Part shown: piece after piece, positions 21,510 to 33,892 of the stretch
How positions within the stretch are numbered: position 1 is the stretch's first letter
How the letters are laid out: each line of letters opens with the position of its first letter
From: Coenobita brevimanus
Lineage: Eukaryota > Arthropoda > Malacostraca > Decapoda > Coenobitidae
Direction of reading: 5' to 3'
Assembly: GCA_032717465.1 (NCBI GenBank)
Contig: CM064670.1
Span: forward strand, 17,702,439-17,766,438
Length of the DNA stretch: 64,000 nt
Made by a program: the position numbers and the translations under genes
The notes under the pieces: model-generated
The model's database searches: none
Told to the model about the DNA's origin: nothing
Seen by the model: the letters and a program-made list of their open reading frames with translations, nothing else

Positions 21510-24500
21510 TTTTTTTTTTTTTTATGAGGAAGAAGGAACCAAAGGCAACGAGCCTGCAAAACTATTCCTTCCAAGAGAAAAACAAAATATAAGAGAGAGC
21601 CAAATTCAAGATCCGATCATATCCAGATGCCTGGACACACTGCGTTTGAAAAACTGGAGATCATAGGAAGTAGGAAATACAGACAGAGGGAGACAGTTCC
21701 AGAGCTGACCTGTTGCATAAATAAAGGACTGGGAGTAACGGTTAACTCTTTCATTAAAGAGTTGGACAGAAAAGGGATGAGAGTTTGCTGCTAGACGGGT
21801 GCTACGCGCCCGTCGTAGGGGTGGAGGAATGCATGCAGACAGTTCAGAGGAGCAGTGACCATTGAAGTAGCGATAGAAAAGAGATAAAAGATGCAACAGT
21901 GCGGCAAAGAGACAAAGGTTGAAGGGAGTCAGTAAGAGGAGGAGAGTTAATGAGGCGAAAAGCCTTTGACTCCACCCTATTGAGAAGAGCTGTATGTGGG
22001 GAGCCTCCCCACGCATGACAGCTGTACTCTACACATGGCCGGATAAAACCCCTGTATAGAGTCAACAATTGTGCAGGGGTAAAGAAGGAACGGAGTCGGC
22101 TTAGCACACTCAATCTCTAGGAAGCAGATTTTACAAGAGATGTAATATGATCTTTCCAAAACAAGTCCCGAGTAAATGAAACCCCAAGCATGTTCAAGGA
22201 TGATGCAGGATTAAGCTGAATATTATCAAACATTAGTGGGTATAACTGTGGAAGATTTTGTCGAGTTGATAGGTGCAAAAACTGAGTCTTTGATGCATTA
22301 AAAACAACAAGTTTATTTTTACCCCAGTTAGAGATATGAGCCAAGTCAGACATTAGGTGTGCCATAGCCTCATCCCTTGTTTGTTGAAGTAACTGCTGAG
22401 ATGGACGTTGCGGGAATCGAATGGAAAGGTGAAGGGTGGAATCATCAGCGTATGAGTGGATAGGGTTAGATGTACAGCTTAGAAGGTCATTGATGAATAA
22501 AAGGAAGAGATTTGGTGATAGGACAGAGCCCTGAGGAACACCACTGTTAAGAGATCTAGGAGAAGAACGATGGCCGTCTACAACTGCGGCTATAGAACGA
22601 CCAGAAAGGAAGCTAGAGATGAAGGCACAAATAGAAGGATAGAAACCGTAAAAGGGCAGTTTGGAAATTAAAGATTTATGCCAGACTCGATCGAAATCCT
22701 TAGAGATGTCAAGTGCAATGGCAAAGCTTTTGCCAAAGTCCCGAAGGGAGGATGACCAGGGGTCTGAAAGGTAGGTGAGAAGATCGCCAGTGGAGCGTCC
22801 CTGTCGGAACCCATACTGACGATCAGAAAGAAGGTTGTGATAGGAAAGATGCTTTAAAATTTTTCTATTAAGAACAGACTCGAAAACTTTTGAGATACAG
22901 GATGTTAAAGCAGTTGGACGATAGTTAGAGAGTTGGGAATGGTCACCCTTCTTTGGGACTGGCTGAATGAGAGCAAACTTCCAGCAAGAAGGAAAAGGTA
23001 CAAGTTGACAGACAAAGGCGATAGAGTTTGCCTAGGCAGGGTGTAAGCACAGAAGCACAGTTCTTGAGAACAACAGGAGGGACTCCATCAGGCCCATATG
23101 CCTTATTAGTATTGAGGCCTGTGACAGCAGAAAATACATCAGCTGAAGAAATTTTAATGTCAGCCATGAAGAAGTCAGAGGGGGGAAGTGATGGAGGAAC
23201 AGCACTGGAATCGTCTAAGGTGGAATTGGAGGAGAAAGTCTGAGCAAAGAGATCTGCTTTATCAGTAGAAGAAATAGCTACAGAGCCACCAGAGTAGAAA
23301 AGAGGAGGGAAGGATGATGAGGTAAAGTTGTTAGAATGGTTTTTGGCAAGGTGCCAGAAGGAGCGGGAAGAATTCGAGTTAGAGAGTTGAGAGCACTTAG
23401 TACGGATGATATTATTTTTAGCAGAGCGAACAACAGACTTAGCATGATTCCGGGCAGAAACGTATAAAAGATGTGATTCAGGGGTGGGTTGGCTCCGGTA
23501 CCTTTTATAGGCCCTCTCCTTGTTGTGGACAGCATTAGAACAAGCGTGATTAAACCAAGGCTTTCGTGCATTAGTCAAAGGATATGAGAAAGGAATGTAT
23601 GCTTCCATGCCCGAAAGAATAACCTCTGTAATGCGCAAGGCACACCCAGATGGCTCCCGGCCACGGAAGCAGGGAAAATCAAAGAAGTACTGCCTGAGGG
23701 CCTCCCAGTCCGCAGCTCCAAAGTGCCACAGACAACGTTTCTTTGGAGGGTCCGCAGGCCGTACTGGAGCGATAGGACAGGTTAAGGTGATAAGGTTGTG
23801 ATCGGAGGAGCCCAACGGAGAGAAAAGATTAACAGTGTAAGCAGAAGGATTAGTTGTAGGGAAGAGGTGAAGTATGTTGGAACTCTCTCCAAGGTGATCA
23901 GGGATACGGGTAGGGTGCTGTACAAGCTGCCCTAGGTCATTGAGGATAGAAAAGGTGTAGGCTTGTTCACCAGGTGGATCAGTGAAAGGAGAGGAGAGCC
24001 AAAGGTGGTGGTGAACATTGAAATCTCCTAGAATGGAGATTTCAGAGAAAGGAGAAATGGATAGAAAGTGTTCCATCATAGAAGTAAGATAGTCAAAAAA
24101 TTTTGAATAGTCAGTAGAATTAGGAGATAAGTAAACAGCACATATATTTAGTCAGAGAATGACAGGAAAGCCGAAGCCAGAGTTTAGAGAATTCGGAAGA
24201 ATCAAGTTCAGGAACACGAGAGCAATATAAGTTGTTGCGTATATATACACGACAGCCACCTTTGGCTTTGAAATGAGTATAGAGAAAGTAGGAGGATACA
24301 GAAAAGGGTCTGCTGTCAGTTGCCTTAGACAGCTGAGTCTCAGTTAGAAAAAGAAAGTGAGGTTTAGAGAAGGAGAGGTGGTGCTCAACTGAGCGAAAGT
24401 TAGAGGAAAGGCCACGAATGTTGCAGAAATGAAGAAGTCAGACAGTGGTTCCAGGCATCTTGAGTCGTCACCAGGAGAGGGGCAGAAGGTGGGGGCATTT

Positions 24501-24550
24501 CTGGTCCCCCCCCCCCCGGGGACTCCGAGGCTATGTTATTTGATGCCATT
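21510..24550 (-). mobile_element. Jockey-like LINE copy 3, nearly full length
   Basis: About 3 kb on the minus strand. It ends in a 14-bp T run at 21510-21523 (a poly-A tail on the element strand), which fits the Jockey superfamily better than CR1. The 3' UTR shares sequence with copies at 19729 and 38806. The 5' end lies near 24550, just past an ATGGCATCAAATAACATAGC start region containing a 12-base homopolymer (C on plus, 24506-24517). Confidence 0.8.
21604..24459 (-). pseudogene. Endonuclease/reverse transcriptase of Jockey-like copy 3
   Basis: Endonuclease motifs: CNIRGLSSNF near 24400, FLTETQLS near 24330, ILGDFNVHHH near 24030, and SSDHNLITL near 23800, the expected set of an apurinic-like nuclease. 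The linker and reverse transcriptase follow: AYGPDGVPPVVLKN near 23080, a frame change in a T run near 22998, then SNYRPTALTS near 22920, ALDISKDFDRVWH near 22695, GVPQGSVLSPN near 22520 and the YADD box at 22441-22453. The C-terminus (LFWKDHITSLVKSAS, RPCVEYSCHAWGGSP, LLNRVESKAFRLINS) runs to about 21604. An in-frame TGA near 24440 and one or two frameshifts near 22115 and 21900 break an otherwise recognisable ORF. All catalytic residues appear present. Confidence 0.8.
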
Positions 24551-24859
24551 TTTTCTTTTTAAATTTTGAGAAGGAAGTGTGGTGTGTAATGTGCATGTAG
24601 TTTGGTGCTGATAGTTAGAGAAACTTGTACTGGAGAGCATGCTGGCCTACTCTCTGTGTTACTGAGACACTGATAAAGTTCAGCAAAGGGGGATGGTCGG
24701 GACCTAGTCCCAAGGGCTGATGAAACGGGAGCTCCAGCTCTCCCTATCATCAGCTTTTATCTGAACTGGACCAAACCTGGTGGAAGGGTTGAGGGTCATC
24801 CAAGTTTCGTTTATCGGATTTCTATCTATCTACAGGTATCTATCTATCTATCCATCTAT

Positions 24860-24897
<38 letters not shown>
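24551..24897. other. Unassigned, ending in TATC and TA tracts
   Basis: About 290 bp without recognised coding sequence, then TATC repeats (24829-24860) and a TA array at 24862-24897 that abuts the SINE. Confidence 0.7.
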
Positions 24898-24899
<2 letters not shown>

Positions 24900-25267
24900 T
24901 CAGCCAGGACAGGCCTATCTCGACCGAAGTGGGGACGATACATCCAATGTATCTCTACCAAATGGCTTAGGCTGTCTATCAGAGATCGTATGTAGGGTGA
25001 AAAGTGCTTGTAAGTGTAATTGTAGTGTTGGAGTGGCTTTGGATGTGTGTGTAGTCTGTGAACCAAGTGTAATCGGCCCGCACAAGCAGACTGGGTGCAA
25101 GCATACTTTATAGTACACGACACTGGTTCAACCACAGCACCCTTTATGTCCGCTAATGCAGTACGTGGCCAGAAGAAAGCTCCCAAGGTTTAATATCCTG
25201 GCTGGGCGCGAACCCTCGTTCTTCAGTGTACGAAAACGCACACATTACCACTGTACCAGAGAGAGTA

Positions 25268-25270
<3 letters not shown>
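24898..25270 (-). repeat. tRNA-derived SINE, copy A
   Basis: On the minus strand it starts at the TA boundary near 25270 with a tRNA-like head: a box A-like GGTACAGTGGTAA (25244-25256) and a box B-like GGGTTCGCGCCC (25203-25214). These would be internal RNA polymerase III promoter elements. A tRNA-unrelated body of about 280 bp follows, shared with copies B and C. The 3' end is GGCTGATGA-type sequence running into (TA)n. Both sides are TA arrays. Confidence 0.8.

Positions 25271-25317
<47 letters not shown>
25271..25317. repeat. (TA)n microsatellite
   Basis: About 46 bp of TA repeat between SINE copy A and the palindromic element. Confidence 0.95.
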
Positions 25318-25318
<1 letters not shown>

Positions 25319-25320
<2 letters not shown>

Positions 25321-25454
25321 CTGATATCCACAAGGAAAACGGAAACACGAAACAACCCGAGCGCTTTATTCACATTTCCCCTGAAGATGTGAAACTGAAA
25401 ACACGAGAGTTCTTGGCATACTTTATGTTTCCTTTTCCCTTGAGAATATCAGCA
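25319..25454. repeat. 136-bp element with 28-bp terminal inverted repeats
   Basis: Left end TGCTGATATCCACAAGGAAA and right end, read on the other strand, TGCTGATATTCTCAAGGGAA match over about 28 bp with a few mismatches. The centre holds a CTGAAGATGTGAAACTG string. It may be a MITE, or a fragment of a Penelope-type terminal repeat, in which such CTGAWGA/GAAAC strings are parts of a hammerhead ribozyme core. The core here is not complete enough to claim a ribozyme. Confidence 0.55.
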
Positions 25455-27164
25455 TATCAATGAATCATGTGTTAGTGATTTATTTGCATACGTACGAGTA
25501 TATGTAACAACTGGACAGAGTTAAGCTTGACATATTTTATCAGACAGAAAGCAACTTTGGTGAAAGAGGTGAGAAGATAAAATGCTTCAATTTGAGAACG
25601 TTCAATCAAAAGGTCGGTGTTGAATCATATGTTTATTTCGATCTGGACCAAACTGGTGGAGATGGGGAAAGGCAGCCAGGGATGAAAAAAAAAAAAAATG
25701 ATTTAGAGAAAAAAAGGTCAAAGATCATGGTCAGAGGGATTGCTCGCTCCACAGTTTTCACAGGATTCGGACTAAAAGGTTGAGAGTCAGGCAAGGATGA
25801 AGTAATTCGATTCTGAGAACAATCGGTGGAAGGTCAAGATAACAAGGTTAAGACAAATGTTCGGCCCTTTGACCAAGTGCTGGGAGTGGGTATTGCATTC
25901 TGTGTGCCCATCCTGTAACAATTTTTTTTTTTTTTCCTTTTACGAACTACACCAGTTTTGTGTTTTATGTACACTTGAGACATGAAGTAAACTTTCAGAC
26001 AAAGAATACATATCACTGACGAACTTTTGAGTGCTGAGGCAGTATACAAGTTGCACAGCAGACTCCCTTAATTCCATTAATATATCTAAGCCTTTCTGCG
26101 CTGATTCAGCACCAAGTGTTATTAGCCGCATACTGGAATGCTGCATTAAGTCTGCAGTTCTGGAATGGATACATATAGGCAAGTAATTTTAAGTACCTTA
26201 TGAATACGTGAAAGAAAAAAATAACAATGAATTTAATAACACAAACTGCCTTAGTCGACTGCCTTACATAAGTCGTGCCATGACACCGTCAAGGGTGGGA
26301 TAATGAAAATGAACCAAATAATGGCAGAAATGGGATGGGATATTGGTGAGCCGCGGGCCTTGGTTAGGAAAATGTACCCTTTGAAAATGGGTGTTGCAGG
26401 CTTAGTGACTTGAGTACAATGAAGAACTGTTTCAGGCTATCCTCCAGGAATGACAGATTCAGGGCGGTGAAGACATGGATATGGTAGACAAAGACCTCCA
26501 GGATATGTAGAATAAGATGGAACGCGGTGGGGGTGGGAAAGGCCACGCGTGAATACCTTGTGGAAATGAATGTTGTTGGGTTGATGGTTTGAGTGCAATG
26601 AAGCTTCAATTGAAAGTTTTATCCAACAACAAGAACAAAATAGCACATTTCGTGTTACAACGATTAACCTTGCATTTTGTCACCAAAAAAAAAAAAGAAA
26701 AAAAAAAATCTCGCATCATGTTGCCAAAGATGGTAGGTGTACAGAAGAATGGTTGAATGACTGGTTAACCTAATGCCAATAATACAATACATTCAATTTT
26801 GATCTCTTTTATTAATATGGGTAATATGTTAAATATGGCTTCATTACTTGGCAAATAATTTTGCAAAAACAAATCTATGTTCCGACTGGGAATAGACTGT
26901 CAACACAATTATAAATTTCTCTTCAGGATATGATTAACTGACTTTTGGTTGTGTCTTGTTGGACCATTTTGCCTGAAAGCCTGCTGTATAATGGCAAAGG
27001 AGTATTATAAACTTACAGTTCTACTTTCCTAAATTGCTGACCTTGATTTAGCTTGTTACCTGCGAAATATCCTCTTTGCAATGCATTAGTTTTCTGTTAA
27101 CAACAGATTCTGTTGCGCTCGAAAAACAAAACGCACTAAATATGTTTATCTGAATAAAGTCAAG

Positions 27165-27209
<45 letters not shown>

Positions 27210-28182
27210 GTCCTGTTCATCTGTTCGTTTCTTTCACAAGAACGGTAACAGATGCCAACCAAATTCTTTTTTCATCAGGTCGGGGTACGTCCAGGATGTC
27301 AGAAAAATGCCAAAAAAAAAAATTTGGCGAGCGCGCGTGACGCTACGGCGAGAAATTGTTGGAGGCGAAAAAAAAAGACCTTTTAGTCAGAATTGGTCAT
27401 TGTGGGCTCGGTATCGGTATGGAAACAAAGGTATTTACAAACATTTTGTGATGGAAATGCTATAAGTTAGTCCCACAAATTTTTGTTGGCAAGCACTACT
27501 ATAAAAAGGCGCCGGTGCCACAGGGGCGACCGTGCCAAACTGTTCATTTGAGATATTTAAGGTTAAGCATAACACATCTACAGTATAGCACCATTGGATA
27601 TTGACCAAATATAAACAACTTACCCTCATTTTGCTTATGTGAATGAGCACTCTTGAAGTAACATAATAAAAAGTATTTATAAATCAATTTTGACTAAATG
27701 CCCCCAAATTAGCAGGTACTAATAACAATCTGAAATAATGCAATTAGACGATAAAAAAAAAAATACTAATAAAGAAAAACTATTATGAAATATTGACACT
27801 AATTATCTTTCTGAACTTTTGGAACATTTTTTTACTGCTGTTATTTGGGAAAACACTAATTATATTCCTGAAATAAATCAAAATAATTATTTAATGGTTT
27901 TGTCACAAATTATATTGTGTCACTCCTTGGAGGCTCAAAACCAATATTAAAGTCGCTGTTAAACACATCTCTGTAATAATGGCTGGTCAATGCCTTATTA
28001 TATTTACCTTTAGTTTTTAAATACTTGATGTAGCTAGAATACAGTACTTCAAGGTTCTGGCCTTAGAATCACCCATCGGAAGGGAGGTTTTCCTTTGGCA
28101 TTTTGTTCCATATTACAGACAACGTTTGCTAGTTCCTTTGTTTGAAAAATTACGGGGATAACTCATTTTCGCTATTTTGGTG
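25455..28182. other. Unassigned AT-rich DNA
   Basis: No gene, RNA or known element recognised. Features seen: A-rich tracts at 25687-25699 and 26684-26707, a (GT)n tract at 27163-27208, and a short GCGAGCGCGCGTGACGC GC-rich patch near 27329. Longest reading frames are under 100 codons and show no family motifs. Confidence 0.6.
27163..27208. repeat. (GT)n microsatellite
   Basis: About 46 bp of GT dinucleotide repeat. Confidence 0.95.
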
Positions 28183-28497
28183 CTGCATAATGTAAGAAAG
28201 CTCTGGCATGTTGTGGACGTCTCTGATTTGGCAACTGTGGTAACTAGAGTACACTCGAAGATTCGAGTGTCATGCAAGATTATATAAGGATGGAGGTGAG
28301 TTTGAGATTAGTTTGACTTGTGGCCTTGTAAAGTTTGTGTAGTTCTGGTACTCGTGAAATCTGTGAAGTGTAGTTGGCAAGCATACCGTGTAATTACTTA
28401 GTAAATAAAGACAATGAACGTGAGAAGCCCGTGTTTGTTTAAGACGCCTGGGCTGATCTTGTGTACTGTACATTGAAAGGAAGACTCTACGAAGAAC

Positions 28498-28889
<392 letters not shown>

Positions 28890-29069
28890 CAGCAAACTTC
28901 GTTAGCAGCTACCTCAACTTAAGCTCCTGTGAGTCATCCAGGCACTGGCAAATTGAAAAAGGTCTTGTAAGTGGTCTGGCAGATACTCATCTTCTTTGAC
29001 TACACTCCTTCTACAGGCCTTCCTCTGATGCCAGTCATGGTCCACTGCCTGGCACAGTCCCACAATTTC

Positions 29070-32000
29070 TCAGTCGTTGATTATCTGTGGCTCACGGGAG
29101 AAATTGGCCACCACAACCGGCACTTCACCTGCACCTGTTTCCACCAAAGTCCTAACCACCATCACTCTGGCCCTCGTCTTGCACTGTACATCTGGCTCCA
29201 CCACTCCTAGATAGCTGTTAAAAGAGCTACTCATCTTACACTGGAGCAGTAGTTCTGATCTTGGAGGTACCACTGTAATGCACAGCACCCTCACCTCACC
29301 AACGGAACTGGTATGTCTCACTGTCATGATGGGAACCGACTTTCCCCGGACCTTTAGTCTCATGGAGCAGTAGTCCAGCTCACATCCCATGGACATCAGA
29401 TAGCCCAGACCGAGAAGGCAGGGATCCCCCATCTCGGCTACGTAGACTGGAAGCATGGCCTCTTGTCCTGTCACTTCAATCTGGATATCCAAGGGTTCCC
29501 TTATTCTGCGCAGTGCCCAGTTACGCCACACAATTGTTCTGATGACTCAGGCAGATACCGAAGAAGTAACACATCAGGCTTCACGAAAGTCTGCTCTCAG
29601 ACTGAATCAATCACCAGAGAACACTTATTGCCATCTATTCTTCCATCTACCTGCACACTGTCAATCGCAGTTGTTTTGCATTTTCTCGGTGATGGGGCTT
29701 ACTTGGGAAAAACTGGCTGGTGGTTGCCCCTTAACACCAGCCTCCACTAGCTTTCTGCTTCCTTCTGGTCTTCTGCAGCCTTCTTCTTATCCTCCTTTTC
29801 CTTCTTTGGACACTCACAACTGAAGTGTCCATACTCACTACATTATCGAACATCCTACTGTTGCAATTGTAGATTTCCTTGTACTTCTCTGTTCTTGCTC
29901 CTACTTCAATTTGTAACAACCCGCTTTCTTGTGTCCTAGCTTCCCTCAGAACCAGCAACCTCCTCTGATGTTCTCCTGTTCCCTCTTCCACTTGAAGCAG
30001 TCCTCTTTCCTATGTCTTGGCTTTTCATGGTGCCAGCAACTTCCTTCAAATTTTTCTGCTTCATGAACCTGCCCCTTTCATACCTTGAATCCTGGACTAC
30101 AACCTGCCTGAAAAGTGGACGTGCTGGATCTGACGTAGGATTCAAATTTCAGAGCCCTGGTTAGTGCTTCTTGCATACTTCTTGGTTGTGCATGCTTCAC
30201 TTGCACTTTCAACTCTGTACTATCAAGAGCATCGATGAATGGTCCCTCATAAGAATAGCCAACAGGTTAGGTGCTGCTCCAGGGTACACCTTGTGAGCCA
30301 TACTCTCTAGGTCATGAGCAAGCTGCTGTAGGGATTCGCCTCGAGCCCGCACGTGCCTCTGGAACCATATTCTATAAAACTCAGTCTGGTACCTGGTCCT
30401 ACATCTGCACTCCAGCACTTCTACTACGAACTGATAACTGTTCCTCTCCTCCACTGACGTCTGCCCAAGAATCTCCACTGCAGCACCCTTTTCCCCCAAA
30501 GACCACATTTATTTCAGACAGGGTACTTCGCACAACCACAGTTTGGGGGTGTTTTGGTGACTTCCACCAAGGGCAAATTGATTGTTCTCTGGCTAAAGAG
30601 GAAGAATTTACACACGTGACAAAGCAATCCGCACCCTCGTAGGTCAAATGGTTACCGCACAATCGCATGTCAAAATTAAAACAAAGTTTATAATAGTTAC
30701 CCCTCGAAAACACTCTAAAACGTGAAAATTTTGATAACTACATATTTTTCTTATTGAAACCGGTCATTTCAAAGTGTTCTGTCACACTAATCATGAAAAT
30801 AGGTGTATGTAGGTGTGGGGACATTACTAGGCTGTGGAGAGATAAAATAGGCTGTGGGGAGTAGGCCTGTAGGTATCGGGGTTGGAAGAATAACCAATTT
30901 TTTGCATAAAAAGAAAGCACTTCAGTGTGTTCTATAACATCTTGGCACCCTGTTACCTCTCGAGGGTCTGTAGGGGGTTGGAGGGTAGTGAAGGACAAGG
31001 AGAGAGGGATGGGGTGGGTTCAGGGGGGACACAAGGTTAGCAGGGTAGGAGGAGGGGCAAGAGTGGGTGGGAAGGGACGCAGGTGGTAGTGGGAGGAGAG
31101 ATGAGGGTGTGTGGAGGGGTGGGAGGGTGATGGGTGACAAGAGGGAGTGGGGTAGAGGGTGGCATGGAGGCAGCCCAGAGGGGGGTGCCCCCCCACAGCC
31201 CGGGTTGGTCCGATCCCTCCTCACGCCACCTCAGAGGTGAGTTCTCATTGGCCTGAAGCCATGTGCGTCATAATCGGTGGAGGAAGCGCTCTGCAGTTTT
31301 TTACAGGCCCCGCTCAATTAATGCGTTTAGGCATTTTGTTTTGGCATAAAACTCAAATCACATCAATTGATGCGATTAGGACTTTAGGGGTTAAGGCTAG
31401 TAGTAAGCTGTAATGCCCTCTGCCTATCACCACAACCATTTTGATCAGCAAGTAACAAAAACTGTGCATGGTAAGCTTCCCAAGATACTTTGCCATCAAT
31501 TTCCTGAGGTTCCTTTTTAATTAGACCCCGATTACAGCCATGCACTTCACTGGTTTGAGGCCTAAAAACTAAGGCATCATAAGTCCAGGACTCAAAACCC
31601 CTGCATTCTGATTATTCAACCCTGTAATGCTATCTTTAGATGCTTGGGATTCATCAAGATTCAACATACACTGTCAGTTTTTATCATATACTCCTTGTAT
31701 ACTTACACGAGGCTCAGCAGTGAAAAAATTTCCCTACAGCCTCCATTCTATCACTAATTATCTTTAACTGGTCATTGACATGCTGTCTGCAATCCATCAC
31801 CATTCCCTCACTAATCTTCAGTTGGTTGTCTAAGTGCTGTCTGCACTCCATCACGTTATTGCTTACCTCACACTTCTGCTGCTGTAGCTGAGTATACTTC
31901 CTCTTTCAACTGTTGCTGCTCTTCCTTAATTTCCTCCATGAAAGTATCTGGCTGTTCTTGCATCCTCAGTTGTAACTCCTTCTGTTGCTTCGGTAATGGC

Positions 32001-32330
32001 TCTTGAAGTCATTCATATCATTCTTTTTGTTCTTCACTTTGTGCCTGTTGTTGTTTGAGGTCGTTCTATCCATCACTTATTGCTTGCAGCTGTTCACTGA
32101 GTTCTATCTTGAGCTTGTTTGTCCTTCACTTTGTTCTTGTAGTTGTTCACTTTGTGCTTGTAGTTGTTCACTGGTTCTTTCTGCCCTTTAATTTGTGCTT
32201 GCAGAAACTTCGTGACTGCAGCCAATGACACCTCCTCCTGCCTAGCCTTGCTTCTCGTCTGTACACCTTCTGCTTTCATGTCGAAGATTAGACTCACTTC
32301 AGCACTTTTTGTCCCAGCTCCTGACACCAC
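29070..32330 (-). pseudogene. Family A gag-protease remains
   Basis: Minus strand. The gag start region is near 32265 (MKAEGVQTRSKARQEEVSLA), parallel to MEADGAQTISRAGQQEEISLA of copy 2. VSWEAYHAQF-type capsid sequence is readable near 31450-31500, then the insertion, then KGAAVEILGQTSVEERNSYQ (about 30430-30490) and RARGESLQQLAHDLESMAH of the capsid C-terminal region. Cys-rich nucleocapsid-like sequence lies near 29820-29880. The last part (29070-29531) matches the flap and C-terminal region of a pepsin-like retroviral-type protease, with AMLPVYVAEMGDPCLLGLGY. The D-T-G active site is degenerate. Numerous stops and frameshifts. Confidence 0.65.
30489..31394. mobile_element. piggyBac-like non-autonomous insertion in gag
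   Basis: About 905 bp separates gag codons that should be adjacent. On the minus strand the upstream flank is CCTTAA followed by CCCCTAAAGTCC; the other end, inverted, begins CCCCCAAAGACC. So there are short terminal inverted repeats (10 of 12) beginning CCCC, next to TTAA on one side and a TTAA-like AAAA on the other. TTAA targets and CCC-starting ends are typical of piggyBac-type elements. Subterminal motifs CAATTGATGCGATTAGG and CAATTAATGCGTTTAGG form a repeat near the right end. No transposase is encoded. A purine-rich, G-run-rich tract lies at 30960-31160. Confidence 0.55.
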
Positions 32331-32331
32331 T

Positions 32332-32962
32332 TGTTATGTTTATATCCCATACTGCCACAGGCTCCAACAGCTGTAGTTCAGTATAGAAAGGACGTCACCC
32401 AGTGAATCGTTCTTCACAGGGTCTGCCTTTCAATGTACAGTAGACAAGATCAGCTCAGGCGATGTCAACAAACACGGACTTCTCATGTTTGCTGTCTTTA
32501 TTTACCAAGTAATTACAGAGTATGCTCGCCAACTACACTTCACAGATTTCAAAAGTACCAGAGCTACACTAACTTCGTAAGATCACAAGTCAAACTAAAC
32601 TCAAAATCATTTATTCTCTCCTCCATCCTTATATAATCCTGCATTACACTCGAATCTTCGAGTTTATTCTAGCTATCACAGTTGCCAAATCAGAGACGTC
32701 TAAAACATGTCAGAGTTTCTTACATTACATAGCACTCTAAATTATTTAGCATACAAACTGAAATAAAATTATATAATTTAACAGACATATAAACAAAAAT
32801 TTCATAGAGAAAATGAGCATAAAAATTAATGTATAACTTTACAAAATAACTCCACTCACAATAGCAGACTGACTGACGATTCTGACACATAGCAGAAACT
32901 GTGAGAACCACCAGGAACCCTCCAGTACTACCTAACTAGCAATTCCCACTTCTCAGCAGTAA
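32332..32962 (-). repeat. Family A copy 1, 5' LTR
   Basis: Minus-strand LTR ending ATAACA at 32332. Immediately beyond it in the element, TGGTGTCAGGAGCTGGGA (32311-32328) is the primer-binding site, as in copy 2. A TATATAAGG box lies near 32630. The start is uncertain because the first bases are diverged; the match to the CCAGTTAGGTAG stretch of copy 2 ends near 32962. Confidence 0.7.
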
Positions 32963-33821
32963 AGCTTAATGAGCTCAGACTTTAATTACCTTCTAGCCTA
33001 AGTCTCCTTGGGACTCAACACACGAATCCAGAAGTCCTTCCAATGCTGCAAACATATTATAAAGTGAGTTTTTGGGATCGCCAACAAAATCTTGTACTTA
33101 TTTTGTCTTACTTTCACTTGTGTCCTCAAATCTCGAACCCTTATGGACATCTTCACTTTAGGAAATAGTCAAAAGTTGCAGGGAGCTGTGTCAGGAGAGA
33201 TGCGAGCCTGCTGCTGGACCTGTGTGATCCTGTGTTTGGCAAAAAAAATTCTGGATGAGATGAAAAGAATTTAGCTGGGGCACTGTCTAGGCGGAACTGC
33301 CAGTCCTCCGCTTCCCATAGCTCTCGGTTCTTGGGTAGCACTGCATTCCGCTGGCATTGAAGAGCTTGCAAGTAGTACTCTTTATTGTTGGGCCTTCTGG
33401 AGCAACCCATAATGAACAACACCCTGGTGGTCTTTAAAAAAAAAAAAAAAAAAAAATCAGCATGAGTTTCACCTTCCTCTATTTTTAAACGATTTTACTA
33501 GTCCATATCTACGTAACACCCATTGCTTCATCGTCAAAAGCCTGCTGATGGTTTCACATTGTGTTACCAAATTTTTTGACAAAATTTGATACAATAACCT
33601 TGCTTGAATTGCTCGGTCATCATGGTACAGAAAGAAAATGCGATGAGCTAAATTAACACGTCCCCAGACACACGCTGCCCGGCGGCAACCGCGCTAGGAG
33701 GCAGCGCTGAACATATTCGAGCATGTGCACTACGATTCAGTCACTCTTCACTAACTCACATCCTCTTCCTCTTATTTGTTCACGAATAAAAGGATACAGT
33801 CGGATACTTTTCAATCAGACC

Positions 33822-33825
<4 letters not shown>
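32963..33825. other. Unassigned DNA
   Basis: No gene recognised. Includes an A tract at 33437-33457. The reading frame at 33153-33422 on the minus strand has no family motifs and is not supported as a gene. Confidence 0.6.

Positions 33826-33861
<36 letters not shown>
33826..33861. repeat. (GT)n microsatellite at the CR1 3' end
   Basis: About 36 bp of GT repeat adjoining the 3' end of the minus-strand CR1 element. Confidence 0.9.
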
Positions 33862-33862
<1 letters not shown>

Positions 33863-33892
33863 CTTACCTAATTCTATCTTTACAGGAATGAG

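Noticed and set aside
25203..25256. Functional tRNA gene at the SINE head
   Set aside because: Boxes A and B are present but the stems do not form a proper cloverleaf and three diverged copies exist with a shared body; it is a SINE.
33153..33422. 89-codon minus-strand ORF as a host gene
   Set aside because: No recognisable motif, crosses an A-rich stretch, length expected by chance.
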